In this document: positions 24,528 to 33,762 of the stretch, piece by piece
How the letters are laid out: every line of letters starts with the position of its first letter
How positions within the stretch are numbered: the first letter of the stretch is position 1
Assembly: GCF_017744045.1 (NCBI RefSeq)
Contig: NZ_JAGHRD010000005.1
DNA from: Pelagimonas sp017744045
Lineage (GTDB): Bacteria; Pseudomonadota; Alphaproteobacteria; Rhodobacterales; Rhodobacteraceae
DNA length: 64,000 nt
Strand: one strand, 5' to 3'
Notes under the pieces: generated by a model
Database searches by the model: none
Seen by the model: the letters and a program-made list of their open reading frames with translations, nothing else
What the model was told of the DNA's origin: nothing
Program-made: the position numbers and the translations under genes

Positions 24528-26363
24528 ATGCGTATTTTTTCTCTTATCACCGCATTAGTGGTTGCTGCAGTGCTCTATGGGGTGGTGCTGGAACGTGACC
24601 GGCTGCTCGGCTTTGCAGGTGTGACAGGCGACGCGGAACCGGAAACCCCGGTTCTTGAGGATGTGGCCCAGGCTGAAACCGCAAAACCAGAAATTCCCGA
24701 AGGCACGGTTCGGGTCATCGCCTTGCGCTCTACTGTTCAGGAAATTGACAGCGCTGTCTTCTTGCGTGGCGAAACTGCCGCCTTGCGTCAGGTTGAGGTG
24801 CGCGCCGAAACCAGTGGCAAGATTATCTCGGAACCTTTGCGCAAAGGTACGCAGGTGACCGCGGATCAATTGCTATGCGCCGTAGACCCGGGCACCAGCG
24901 ACATCTCGTTACGCGAAACCATGGCCCGTTTGCTGGAGGCCAAAGCCCGCCTGCCCGAAGCTGCCGCGCGGCTGAGTGAAGCCAAAGCCCAGATCCCAGC
25001 CTCCAAGGCCCGCATTCTTGAGGCCGAGGCGGCAGTCCCAGCTGCCGAAGCACGCCTTTTGGAAGCACGCGCAGGCATCCCCGCCGCCGCCGCACGCTTG
25101 GCCGAGGCCCAGGCCCGCGTGCCAGAAGCCGAGGCAGGATTGGAGGAAGCCACCTCTCGCATCCCCGAAGCGGAGGCCCGCCTTGCCGAAGCCGAAGCCG
25201 CTGTTCCAGCCGCCAAAGCCGCGCTGGCCGAGGCTGAGACCCGTTTGCCGGAAGCCGAAGCGCGCCTTGTAGAAGCCAAGGCCCGTGTGGCCGAGGCTGA
25301 AATCAATCTGAACGCCGCGCAGAAACTGCAAAAGGGTGGCTTTGCCGCCAAAACCCGCCTCGCCGGTGCCGAAGCGGCCTATGAGGCTGCCAAAGCAGGC
25401 GTGCAAAGCGCTCTGGCCGGCCTAAAAGCTGCGTCTAGCGGTATCGAAGGGGCCAAGAGCCGCCTTCAAGGGGCCCTGGCGGGTGTTCAATCTGCTAAAA
25501 GCCAGGTCGAAGCGGCCCGTGTCGGTGTGCAATCGGCGCAAACCCAAATCCAGAACGCCAAAGCCGGGGTGCAAAACGCCCAAAGCCAGGTCGAAGGCGC
25601 CAAAGCCGCCGTGGAAACCGCTCTGAGCGCGGTTGAAGGGGCCAAGGCCGCCGTGATCCTGGCAAAGTCGCAACTTGAAAGCTCTGAGGCTGGCGTCAAG
25701 GCCGCGATGACCGGCGAGGAAAGCGCACGCAGCGCCATTCAATCTGCCGAAGCCGCCATTGCTGGGGCTGAAATGAATATCGACCGCCTGGGCATTCACG
25801 CGCCGTTCGCTGGCCTTTTGGAAACCGACACGGCGGAATTGGGCGCATTGCTGCAGCCCGGTGCCGCCTGCGCCACCATTATTCAACTTGATCCGATCAA
25901 GATCGTCGGCTTTGTCCCCGAGGCGCAGGTTGCGCGCGTCAAACTGGGCGCAAACGCCGCCGCCCGTCTGGTCAATGATCGCGAGGTCTTTGGTCAGGTC
26001 ACCTTTGTTGCGCGCAGCGCTGACCCGCTGACCCGCACTTTCCGCGTGGAACTGACCCTACCCAATCCCGATCTCAGCATCCGCGATGGTCAAACCGCGG
26101 ATCTCGCCATCGAGGCCGAGGGGGCCAAGGCGCACCTGATCCCGCAATCGGCGCTGACCCTGGACAATGACGGCTCGCTTGGCGTTCGCCAAGTGACCGA
26201 GGCAGGCACCGCGGAATTCCTGCCCGTGCGCATGTTGCGCGATACGGTTCAGGGCGTCTGGGTCGCCGGGCTGCCTGACACGGTCGATATCATCACCGTG
26301 GGCCAGGAATATGTCACCGATGGCGTACCCGTCGCCCCCAGCTTTGAGGAGGTGATCCAATGA
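24528..26363 (+). CDS. RND efflux periplasmic adaptor with greatly extended coiled coil
   Basis: Adaptors of this family bridge an RND pump and an outer-membrane channel. The 611 residues compare with a usual 350-420. There is an N-terminal anchor or signal (residues 1-22), a split lipoyl domain (about 88-127 and 420-455), beta-barrel and membrane-proximal parts (456-600), and a coiled-coil hairpin filling residues 128-416. Arm one is heptads of the type ARLxEAE with prolines exactly every 14 residues (143 to 241, eight of them). The tip is near AQKLQKGGFAAKTRL, and arm two is heptads like AGVQSAKSQVEGAK. The stop overlaps the permease start (ATGA). Confidence 0.9.
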   Translation: MRIFSLITALVVAAVLYGVVLERDRLLGFAGVTGDAEPETPVLEDVAQAETAKPEIPEGTVRVIALRSTVQEIDSAVFLRGETAALRQVEVRAETSGKIISEPLRKGTQVTADQLLCAVDPGTSDISLRETMARLLEAKARLPEAAARLSEAKAQIPASKARILEAEAAVPAAEARLLEARAGIPAAAARLAEAQARVPEAEAGLEEATSRIPEAEARLAEAEAAVPAAKAALAEAETRLPEAEARLVEAKARVAEAEINLNAAQKLQKGGFAAKTRLAGAEAAYEAAKAGVQSALAGLKAASSGIEGAKSRLQGALAGVQSAKSQVEAARVGVQSAQTQIQNAKAGVQNAQSQVEGAKAAVETALSAVEGAKAAVILAKSQLESSEAGVKAAMTGEESARSAIQSAEAAIAGAEMNIDRLGIHAPFAGLLETDTAELGALLQPGAACATIIQLDPIKIVGFVPEAQVARVKLGANAAARLVNDREVFGQVTFVARSADPLTRTFRVELTLPNPDLSIRDGQTADLAIEAEGAKAHLIPQSALTLDNDGSLGVRQVTEAGTAEFLPVRMLRDTVQGVWVAGLPDTVDIITVGQEYVTDGVPVAPSFEEVIQ

Positions 26364-29300
26364 CCGGGATCATCGATTGGGCCTCCGAACGCGCCCGTAT
26401 GGTCATCGCATTTATCGTTCTGTCTCTTGTGGTTGGCGGATACGCCTATGTTTCCCTACCCAAAGAAGGCGAGCCGGATATTGAAATTCCGGCTCTCTTT
26501 GTATCGGTCCCCTTCCCCGGCATCTCCGCGGCTGACGCGGAAAGCCTTCTGGTCAAGCCAATGGAAACCGAATTGGCGGATCTGGACGGTCTGAAAAGCA
26601 TGACCGCCACCGCCGCCGAAGGTTATGCCGGTCTGGCGCTGGAATTCGAATTCGGCTGGGACAAGACCAAGATCATGGCCGATGTGCGCGACGGCATGTC
26701 CAATGCCGAGGCGGATTTCCCCGATGGCGCAGAACAATATTCAATCAACGAAATCAACTTTTCCGAATTCCCCATCCTGATCGTCAACCTCACCGGCCCC
26801 ATACCGGAACGTACGTTGAACGAAATCGCCAAGGATTTGCAGGACCGGGTAGAGGCGCTGGACAGCGTGCTCGAGGCCGGGATTGCGGGCAATCGTGACG
26901 AGATGCTCGAGGTCATCATCGACCCGCTCAAGCTAGAAAGCTACAACGTCACCGCGGGCGAATTGATCAGTGTTGTGCAAAACAACAACCAGTTGATTGC
27001 AGCCGGTGAAGTGCGCACCGATCAGGGCAGCTTTGCCGTGAAAATCCCATCCAGCTTTGATGAGGCGCAGGATGTCTTTGATCTGCCCGTGAAAACCAAT
27101 GGCAATCGCTCGGTCACGCTTTGGGATCTGGCGCAGATCAACCCCACATTTGAGGATCGCGAAGGCACGGCGCGCTTTAACGGTGAAACCACCGTTGCCC
27201 TGCAAGTGGTCAAGCGTAAAGGCTTCAACATCATCGACACCTCAAACGAGGTGCGCACCGTCATCGAGGAGGCCCGCAGAGCCTGGCCCGATGAGTTGAA
27301 CGCTGTGCTTGAGGTCGGTGCGTCTAACGACCAATCGCGTCAGGTGGATTCGATGGTCAGCCAGCTCGAAGGCTCGGTTCTGACCGCAATTGCACTAGTG
27401 ATGATGGTGGTTCTGGCATCTCTCGGCCTGCGCCCTGCCCTGTTGGTCGGTTTTGCCATTCCGACATCCTTCCTGCTGTGTTTCCTCACACTTGCGCTGA
27501 TGGGTGTGACAATCTCAAACATCGTCATGTTTGGTCTGATCCTTGCGGTGGGCATGCTGGTCGATGGCGCGATTGTTGTGGTGGAATATGCAGATAAGCG
27601 CATCGCTGAGGGCACCGGCCCCATGCATGCCTATGTCGAGGCCGCCAAACGCATGTTCTGGCCGGTTGTCAGCTCGACCGCGACCACACTATGTGCCTTC
27701 CTGCCAATGCTGTTCTGGCCCGGTGTGCCCGGTCAGTTCATGGGCATGTTGCCGGTCACGCTGATCTTTGTTCTGTCGGCCTCGCTGATCGTGGCACTGG
27801 TTTACCTGCCGGTTATGGGCGGTGTGTCTGGCCGTTTCTCGCGCTGGGTTCAAAACATGGGCGATGAGATGCGAGATCGCTACCCTTGGTATGTTCGCTG
27901 GATTGCCGTTGCAGTCTCTTTGGCCTGGGTCGTTCAAAGCTTCCTTTGGTTTATTAATCCTGGATACTTCGGAGAAGGCGCGCTGAGTGCCAAGATTGTC
28001 ATTGGCGAGGCTGAAATAGGTTTATTGGCAATTGCGAGTCTCTTGGCGGCGATGGTCGCTGCTTCCATTTCGATGCATTCCGCAGAGTTTCGTCGCAAAC
28101 GAACCCGTATCGACAGCACTTATAGAAGGACTTTTTTCGGGCATTTCATCAAATTCATCGCTGGTAACCCGATCATGCCTTTGGCCTCGGTCGGCGCGGT
28201 GATCTTTGTGGTTATGAGCGTCTTTGCCTATTTCGGCGAGAACAACAATGGCGTGGAATTCTTTGTTGAAAGCGAACCGGAACAGGCGATTGTCTATGTT
28301 CGCGCCCGTGGCAACCTGTCCCTGGCCGAGAAGGACGCGCTGGTCCAACGCGCGGAAAAGATCGTGCTCGCGCATCCCGGTATTCTGAACGCCTTTGCCT
28401 TTGCCGGTGATGGCGGGTTGAACAACAATACCGGTGGGGCGCAGCCACCCAATGACACCATTGGTCAGGTTCAGCTTGAAACCATCCCTTGGGAAGATCG
28501 CGCCGCCTATGCGCGCGAAACCGGCCATGATCTGGCGAAACTGGACGGGGATGTGATCATTGACGATCTGACCGCCAAACTTGAGAAAATCCCAGGCATC
28601 AAGATCGAGATCCTCGCCCAAGCACGTGGCCCGGCCTCGGGCAAGCCGGTGCATCTTCGCCTCAAGGGGGATGATTGGGATGATCTATTGTCCGCAACCA
28701 CTCTGGCCCGCGAGCAATATGATGCGACCCCTGGCCTGACTCTGATCGAAGACACCCGCCCCCTGCCCGGCATCGACTGGCAGATCGAGGTGGATGTGGA
28801 GAAAGCCGGTCGCTATGGCGCGGATGTGGCCACGGTTGGTGGCATGGTGCAGCTGGTGACTCGCGGCATCATGCTCGACACCTACACGCCCGAAGGATCG
28901 GATGAAGAAATCGAAATCCGCGTGCGTCTCCCCGAAGAAGACCGGGTGCTGAGCACGCTGGATTCGCTCAAGGTGCGCACGCCCAACGGCCTGATCCCGC
29001 TGTCCAATTTCATCACCCGCAAGCCGGTTGAGAAGCTGGCCGAGATCAACCGGATCGACCAGAAACGGTATTTCGATGTAAAGGCAGATGTCGAAGCCGG
29101 TTTCTTTGGTTTGGAGCACTCTAGTGGAACTTTTCTTGGCTATATTCAGCTGGATCCAGAGGGCGAGCTGACGATCGATGGTGTCACATATCGACCGGTT
29201 GGAGACCTGCTTGTTCCACCTGAAGAGGATTGGAACAAAGCACGCGCAAACCTCGTCAAACTAACGGAAAGCTTTGGTATCGACAGCTCAGACCTGCCGA

Positions 29301-30193
29301 CTGCGGATGAGATCCGGGCAACGTTTGAGGAAATGCAACAGGAGATGAATATCCCGGCAGATGCCAATCTCAAAGTTGTCCCAATAACCGCAAACGAACG
29401 CATCGAGTTCCTTTCGAAATGGCTGGAGACCAAGCCCTTCCCTGCCGGGATTGAATTTGAATGGACCGGTGACCAAGAGGATCAAGCGGAAAGCCAGGCC
29501 TTCCTCAGCTCGGCCTTTGGGGCGGCTTTGGGGCTGATGTTCATTATCCTGCTGGCGCAGTTCAACTCCTTCTACAACGCAACGTTGGTGCTGCTGGCAG
29601 TGGTTTTGTCGACCACAGGGGTGTTGATCGGCATGTTGGTGATGGATCAGTATTTCAGCGTCATCATGACCGGCACCGGGATCGTGGCTTTGGCCGGGAT
29701 TGTGGTGAACAACAATATTGTTCTGATTGACACCTATCAGGAATATGCTCGGATCATGCCGCGGATCGAGGCGATCATTCGTACCGCCGAAGACCGCATT
29801 CGCCCGGTTCTGTTGACCACCATCACCACAATGGCGGGTCTCGCCCCGATGATGTTCGGCCTGTCGTTGGATTTCTTTGGCGGTGGCTATTCGGTGAACT
29901 CGCCGACGGCGCTTTGGTGGATCAACCTCGCCACGGCGGTGGTCTTTGGTTTGGGTGTTTCAACCGTGCTGACGCTGGTCTTTACCCCATCCATGCTGGC
30001 GATCCGGGTTTGGTTCTGGACCTATGTCACCTGGTTTGCCCGTTTGCTAGCGCGGCTGGGATCTGGGCGTGGCAGCCGGGCGGCGCGGGACTGGGCTTTG
30101 GCCCGTCAGGCCAAGCGCGCCAAACTGCCCGAGATCTATTGGGATGAGGAGCCGGGTGAGGTTCAGCCCTTGGATCTGCGCGCGGCGGAGTGA
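26360..30193 (+). CDS. RND family efflux permease
   Basis: Proton-driven inner-membrane exporter of 1277 residues; the usual length is about 1020-1080. Family features are the N-terminal helix and PALFVSVPFPGISAADAE porter start, VGMLVDGAIVVVEYAD in helix 4 (the aspartate expected for proton relay), the second-half equivalent GIVVNNNIVLIDTYQEY, and TTITTMAGLAPMM. Extra length sits at two places: about residues 512-590 (two added hydrophobic segments before the second half) and about 912-1018 in the second porter domain. Both have lower GC than their flanks (about 50% by hand count). The substrate is unknown. It forms an operon with the adaptor. Confidence 0.92.
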   Translation: MTGIIDWASERARMVIAFIVLSLVVGGYAYVSLPKEGEPDIEIPALFVSVPFPGISAADAESLLVKPMETELADLDGLKSMTATAAEGYAGLALEFEFGWDKTKIMADVRDGMSNAEADFPDGAEQYSINEINFSEFPILIVNLTGPIPERTLNEIAKDLQDRVEALDSVLEAGIAGNRDEMLEVIIDPLKLESYNVTAGELISVVQNNNQLIAAGEVRTDQGSFAVKIPSSFDEAQDVFDLPVKTNGNRSVTLWDLAQINPTFEDREGTARFNGETTVALQVVKRKGFNIIDTSNEVRTVIEEARRAWPDELNAVLEVGASNDQSRQVDSMVSQLEGSVLTAIALVMMVVLASLGLRPALLVGFAIPTSFLLCFLTLALMGVTISNIVMFGLILAVGMLVDGAIVVVEYADKRIAEGTGPMHAYVEAAKRMFWPVVSSTATTLCAFLPMLFWPGVPGQFMGMLPVTLIFVLSASLIVALVYLPVMGGVSGRFSRWVQNMGDEMRDRYPWYVRWIAVAVSLAWVVQSFLWFINPGYFGEGALSAKIVIGEAEIGLLAIASLLAAMVAASISMHSAEFRRKRTRIDSTYRRTFFGHFIKFIAGNPIMPLASVGAVIFVVMSVFAYFGENNNGVEFFVESEPEQAIVYVRARGNLSLAEKDALVQRAEKIVLAHPGILNAFAFAGDGGLNNNTGGAQPPNDTIGQVQLETIPWEDRAAYARETGHDLAKLDGDVIIDDLTAKLEKIPGIKIEILAQARGPASGKPVHLRLKGDDWDDLLSATTLAREQYDATPGLTLIEDTRPLPGIDWQIEVDVEKAGRYGADVATVGGMVQLVTRGIMLDTYTPEGSDEEIEIRVRLPEEDRVLSTLDSLKVRTPNGLIPLSNFITRKPVEKLAEINRIDQKRYFDVKADVEAGFFGLEHSSGTFLGYIQLDPEGELTIDGVTYRPVGDLLVPPEEDWNKARANLVKLTESFGIDSSDLPTADEIRATFEEMQQEMNIPADANLKVVPITANERIEFLSKWLETKPFPAGIEFEWTGDQEDQAESQAFLSSAFGAALGLMFIILLAQFNSFYNATLVLLAVVLSTTGVLIGMLVMDQYFSVIMTGTGIVALAGIVVNNNIVLIDTYQEYARIMPRIEAIIRTAEDRIRPVLLTTITTMAGLAPMMFGLSLDFFGGGYSVNSPTALWWINLATAVVFGLGVSTVLTLVFTPSMLAIRVWFWTYVTWFARLLARLGSGRGSRAARDWALARQAKRAKLPEIYWDEEPGEVQPLDLRAAE

Positions 30194-30210
30194 TCAGGTA
30201 TTGAGCGACG

Positions 30211-30265
30211 GGTGCGAGGGGCCAGCCCCTCGCGCTCCCCGGGATATTTAAAGCTCAAAGAAGGC
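30211..30265 (+). repeat. dispersed 3'-end repeat, copy 3
   Basis: GAGGGGCCAGCCCCTC hairpin followed by CCCCGGGATATTTAAAGCTCAAAGAAGG, 18 bases after the RND permease stop and in the same orientation. It lacks the second hairpin of longer copies. Confidence 0.7.
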
Positions 30266-30336
30266 CTGTTTCGGTTGCGGGTATCTTGGGCGCGGCGTAG
30301 GTTTCCTGTCAAAGAGTTTTGACACGCGAGGATGCC

Positions 30337-32892
30337 GTGAAAGACGCAAGCGCACAAACCACCCCCGAAACGATTTACCTAAGAGATTACAAAGCCTTTG
30401 GCTGGCAAATCGAAGATGTGCATCTGACCTTTAAGCTCAGCCCCGACGCCACGCGGGTCGTGTCGAAAATCCACTTTGCCCCCAACCCTGATGCGCCTGA
30501 GCAAGAGTTCTTTTTGCATGGCGAAGAGCTTAACCTGATCAGCGCGCGCATTGATGGCGAGGCGGTCACACCAGAGACCGACGCGCGCGGCCTGCGCTGC
30601 AAGGTGCCAAGCGGGCCGTTTCTGTGGGAATGCGAGGTTGAGATCGCGCCCGAGAGCAACACCGCGCTTGAGGGGCTTTATATGTCGGGCGGCATGTATT
30701 GCACGCAATGCGAAGCCGAAGGGTTTCGCAAGATCACCTATTACCCGGACCGCCCCGATGTGATGGCCGTGTTCACGGTGCGGGTTGAGGGCGAGATGCC
30801 GGTGCTGCTGTCGAATGGCAATCTCATGGGCAAAGGCGAGGGTTGGGCCGAATGGCATGACCCCTGGCCGAAACCGGCCTATCTTTTTGCGCTGGTCGGC
30901 GGCGAGCTGGTCAATCACCCGGGCGCGTTCAAGACCATGTCCGGCAAAGATGTTGAGCTGAACATCTGGGTACGCCCCGGCGATGAGGGCAAATGCGCCT
31001 TTGGCATGGAGGCGCTGATTGCCTCGATGAAATGGGATGAAGAGGTCTATGGGCGCGAATATGACCTTGATATCTTCAACATCGTTGCTGTGGATGATTT
31101 CAACATGGGCGCGATGGAGAATAAGGGGCTGAACATCTTCAACTCCTCTTGTGTGTTGGCCAGCCCCGAAACCTCGACCGATGGCAATTTCGAACGTATC
31201 GAAGCGATCATCGCCCATGAATATTTCCACAACTGGACCGGCAATCGCATCACCTGTCGCGACTGGTTTCAGCTGTGTCTGAAAGAAGGGCTGACGGTAT
31301 TCCGCGATGGGCAATTCACCAGCGATCTGCGCAGCGCGCCGGTCAAGCGGATTGACGATGTCATTACCCTGCGCGCCCGGCAATTCCCCGAGGATCAGGG
31401 CCCGCTGGCCCATCCTGTTCGCCCGGAAAGCTTTCAGGAAATCAACAACTTTTACACCGCCACCGTCTATGAAAAAGGCGCCGAGGTGATCGGCATGCTC
31501 AAGACCCTTGTTGGGGATGAGGCCTATTCAAAGGCGCTCGACCTCTATTTTGAACGTCATGATGGCGATGCGGCCACGATTGAGGATTGGATAAAGGTAT
31601 TTGAGGACTCCACTGGGCGTGATCTGGCCCAGTTCAAACGTTGGTATTCGCAGGCGGGCACGCCTTTTGTTGAGGTGTCGGAGGCTTGGGAGGATGGCAC
31701 ATTTACCCTGACATTGAAACAGCACACCCCGCCTTCGCCCGGTCAGGAGAGCAAAGAGCCCTTTGTGATCCCGGTGGCGGTCGGCTTGCTGGGGCCAAAC
31801 GGGGATGAGGTGCTGGAAACGCAAATTCTTGAGCTGACTGAGGCTGAACAAAGCTTTGCATTCGAGGGGCTGGCGGCGCGGCCTGTGGCCTCGGTCAATC
31901 GCGGCTTCTCAGCGCCTGTCGTTCTGAGCCATAATGTGGACCGCGCGTTCCTTTTGGCCCATGACACCGACCCGTTCAACCGTTGGGATGCCAGCCAGGG
32001 ACTGGCCAAGGAATGCCTGGTGGCGATGATCACAACGGGGGCTGAGCCGGATGCGATTTGGCTTGATGGGTTGGAACATGTGCTGCGTGATCAATCGCTT
32101 GATCCTGCTTACAGATCCTTGATGCTGGACCTGCCCAGCGCCTCGGAACTGGCGCAATTGCTGGCCGATCAGGGCGTGCCCCCGGATCCCGAAGCAATTT
32201 GGGCCGCAGGGGATCGTCTGGTCAAAGCCCGCGCCGAACGTTGGAAGGATTTGCTGCCAGACCTGGCCAAAGAGGCCGACGTCACCGCTCCCTACAAACC
32301 CGATGCCGAGCAATCAGGCAAACGTGCGCTTGGGGCCAGTACCGCCACGCTGATCAGCCGCTTGGATGGGGGCAAGGCCGCGCAGGCGCGTTTTGACAGC
32401 GCGGATAACATGACCTTGCAGCTCTCGGCGCTTGGCAACCTGATCCGGGTTGGACAGGGCGACGCCGCGCTGGCCAAGTTCTATGAACAGTGGAAAGATG
32501 ACCGGCTGGTGATGGACAAGTGGTTTGGGTTGCAAATCGGGGCCTCGGAACCCGAAGCAGCTTTGGACCGCGCCGAAGCCCTGACCCAACATCCCGATTT
32601 CGACTGGACCAATCCCAACCGCTTCCGTGCGGTCTTTGGCGCGCTGGCCATGCATCACGCAGCCTTTCATCACAAATCGGGGCGCGGCTACGCTTTGTTG
32701 ACCGATTGGCTGATCAAGCTCGACGACAAGAACCCGCAAACCACCGCCCGGATGTGCAGCGCTTTCCAGACCTGGAAACGCTATGACGCGGGTCGACAGG
32801 CACTGATCCAGACCCAGCTGGAACGGATCATGGCCAAGGACAAACTCAGCCGTGACACCAGCGAAATGGTCAGCCGTATCTTGGCCAGCTAG
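30337..32892 (+). CDS. pepN: aminopeptidase N (M1 family)
   Basis: PepN is a zinc exopeptidase removing N-terminal residues from peptides in the cytosol. The 851 residues fit the proteobacterial PepN type. Visible are the exopeptidase motif GAMEN at 258-262 and the zinc site HEYFH at 294-298 with the third ligand E317 in LKEGLTVF. A beta-sandwich N-domain lies before them and a helical C-terminal half after. I chose the GTG at 30337 behind GAGG; a TTG at 30319 would add six residues. The TAG stop lies inside the terminal repeat of the inverted-repeat element that follows. Confidence 0.95.
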   Translation: MKDASAQTTPETIYLRDYKAFGWQIEDVHLTFKLSPDATRVVSKIHFAPNPDAPEQEFFLHGEELNLISARIDGEAVTPETDARGLRCKVPSGPFLWECEVEIAPESNTALEGLYMSGGMYCTQCEAEGFRKITYYPDRPDVMAVFTVRVEGEMPVLLSNGNLMGKGEGWAEWHDPWPKPAYLFALVGGELVNHPGAFKTMSGKDVELNIWVRPGDEGKCAFGMEALIASMKWDEEVYGREYDLDIFNIVAVDDFNMGAMENKGLNIFNSSCVLASPETSTDGNFERIEAIIAHEYFHNWTGNRITCRDWFQLCLKEGLTVFRDGQFTSDLRSAPVKRIDDVITLRARQFPEDQGPLAHPVRPESFQEINNFYTATVYEKGAEVIGMLKTLVGDEAYSKALDLYFERHDGDAATIEDWIKVFEDSTGRDLAQFKRWYSQAGTPFVEVSEAWEDGTFTLTLKQHTPPSPGQESKEPFVIPVAVGLLGPNGDEVLETQILELTEAEQSFAFEGLAARPVASVNRGFSAPVVLSHNVDRAFLLAHDTDPFNRWDASQGLAKECLVAMITTGAEPDAIWLDGLEHVLRDQSLDPAYRSLMLDLPSASELAQLLADQGVPPDPEAIWAAGDRLVKARAERWKDLLPDLAKEADVTAPYKPDAEQSGKRALGASTATLISRLDGGKAAQARFDSADNMTLQLSALGNLIRVGQGDAALAKFYEQWKDDRLVMDKWFGLQIGASEPEAALDRAEALTQHPDFDWTNPNRFRAVFGALAMHHAAFHHKSGRGYALLTDWLIKLDDKNPQTTARMCSAFQTWKRYDAGRQALIQTQLERIMAKDKLSRDTSEMVSRILAS

Positions 32893-33157
32893 GGTCAGGA
32901 CCCACTAATTCGCAACGCTCAGGTCGCCAGATTTTGTTCCAAACCAGGAATATACCCGCAGGAATAGTGGTTCTATTTCAAGGGTATATAACGCAGTTTG
33001 GGGCAAAATCTGGCGAACCCGCAGGGCATGGAAAAATACATGCTCTCAGCGGCTCGATTTTCTTGCCAAGGCAACCAGCCTTGTCTGCGAAATTCAAACC
33101 TCTGATAACACGTATTTTTCCATGCTGAGCATTGTGAATTAGTGGGTCCTGGCCCTA
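32890..33157. mobile_element. 268-bp MITE-like inverted-repeat element
   Basis: The ends form a 33-bp inverted repeat with three mismatches (32890-32922 against 33125-33157), starting TAGGGTCAGGACCCACTAAT on the left. Inside are two long hairpins: 32925-32944 with 32996-33015 (plus ATATACCC/GGGTATAT nested at 32950-32957 and 32982-32989), and 33026-33042 with 33109-33125 (16 of 17 pairs), which itself holds CAAGGC/GCCTTG. There is no coding frame. A TA at each border fits a TA duplication. It fills the whole gap between pepN and the next gene. Confidence 0.8.
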
Positions 33158-33231
33158 ACTGGCATTCCCCACTTGCTCCTACTTCGCCGCTGCGACACAG
33201 TGGCGGCGAAGGTTTTATGGAGTGAGAGTTT

Positions 33232-33762
33232 ATGCCTTTTATTATCGCAGCTTTGGGCGCATTGGCCGCCGTTTATTTCTTTGTCATTCGGGCGCGCGGG
33301 GCCGCGGATATGGCCAGCGAAGTACTGGACGCTGCCAATGATGTGCGCCTGGCCGCGCGGCGCTTTGGCTTTACCCGCCGCACCAATATTCATCCGGTCG
33401 AGGCCATCGAAGACCCCGACATCGCTTTGGCCAGCCTTGGCGTCGCCTTTGTCGAGTTGGACAAACTGCCAACGCAGGAACAGCGCGACGCCCTGAACCG
33501 GGCCATGGCGCGTGTGACCGAAAAGGGCTTGAATGATGCCGAGGAATTGGCTGTTCTGGGTCGATGGATGGTGACTGAATGCGGCACGCCAGACCAAGCG
33601 GTGACGCGGTTGGCGCGCAAACTCTATAAAATGCAGGGGGCGGACGGGTTCGGCCCGGTCATGGAGGTGATCAAGATGGTGTCAGAGGCAGGCTCGGGCC
33701 AGCTGAGCGTGAAGCAAAAAGAAGCGCTTGAGGATATCCCGCGCGCCTTTCGCATCTCATGA
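33232..33762 (+). CDS. unknown protein with membrane anchor and TerB-like helical domain
   Basis: The protein has 176 residues: a short N-terminal hydrophobic helix (MPFIIAALGALAAVYFFVI), then an all-helical acidic domain, for example DAANDVRLAARRFGF, LNDAEELAVLGRWMVTECGT and ARKLYKMQGADGFGPVMEVI. The helical pattern resembles TerB or DnaJ-associated domains, but I cannot assign it. GAGTGAG precedes the ATG. Its stop overlaps the start of the following SDR (ATGA), so the two are co-translated. Confidence 0.65.
   Translation: MPFIIAALGALAAVYFFVIRARGAADMASEVLDAANDVRLAARRFGFTRRTNIHPVEAIEDPDIALASLGVAFVELDKLPTQEQRDALNRAMARVTEKGLNDAEELAVLGRWMVTECGTPDQAVTRLARKLYKMQGADGFGPVMEVIKMVSEAGSGQLSVKQKEALEDIPRAFRIS

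Noticed and set aside
24945..25290. Tandem repeats looking at first like a CRISPR-type or satellite array
   Set aside because: They lie within a single reading frame and follow heptads of a coiled coil; there are no unique spacers.
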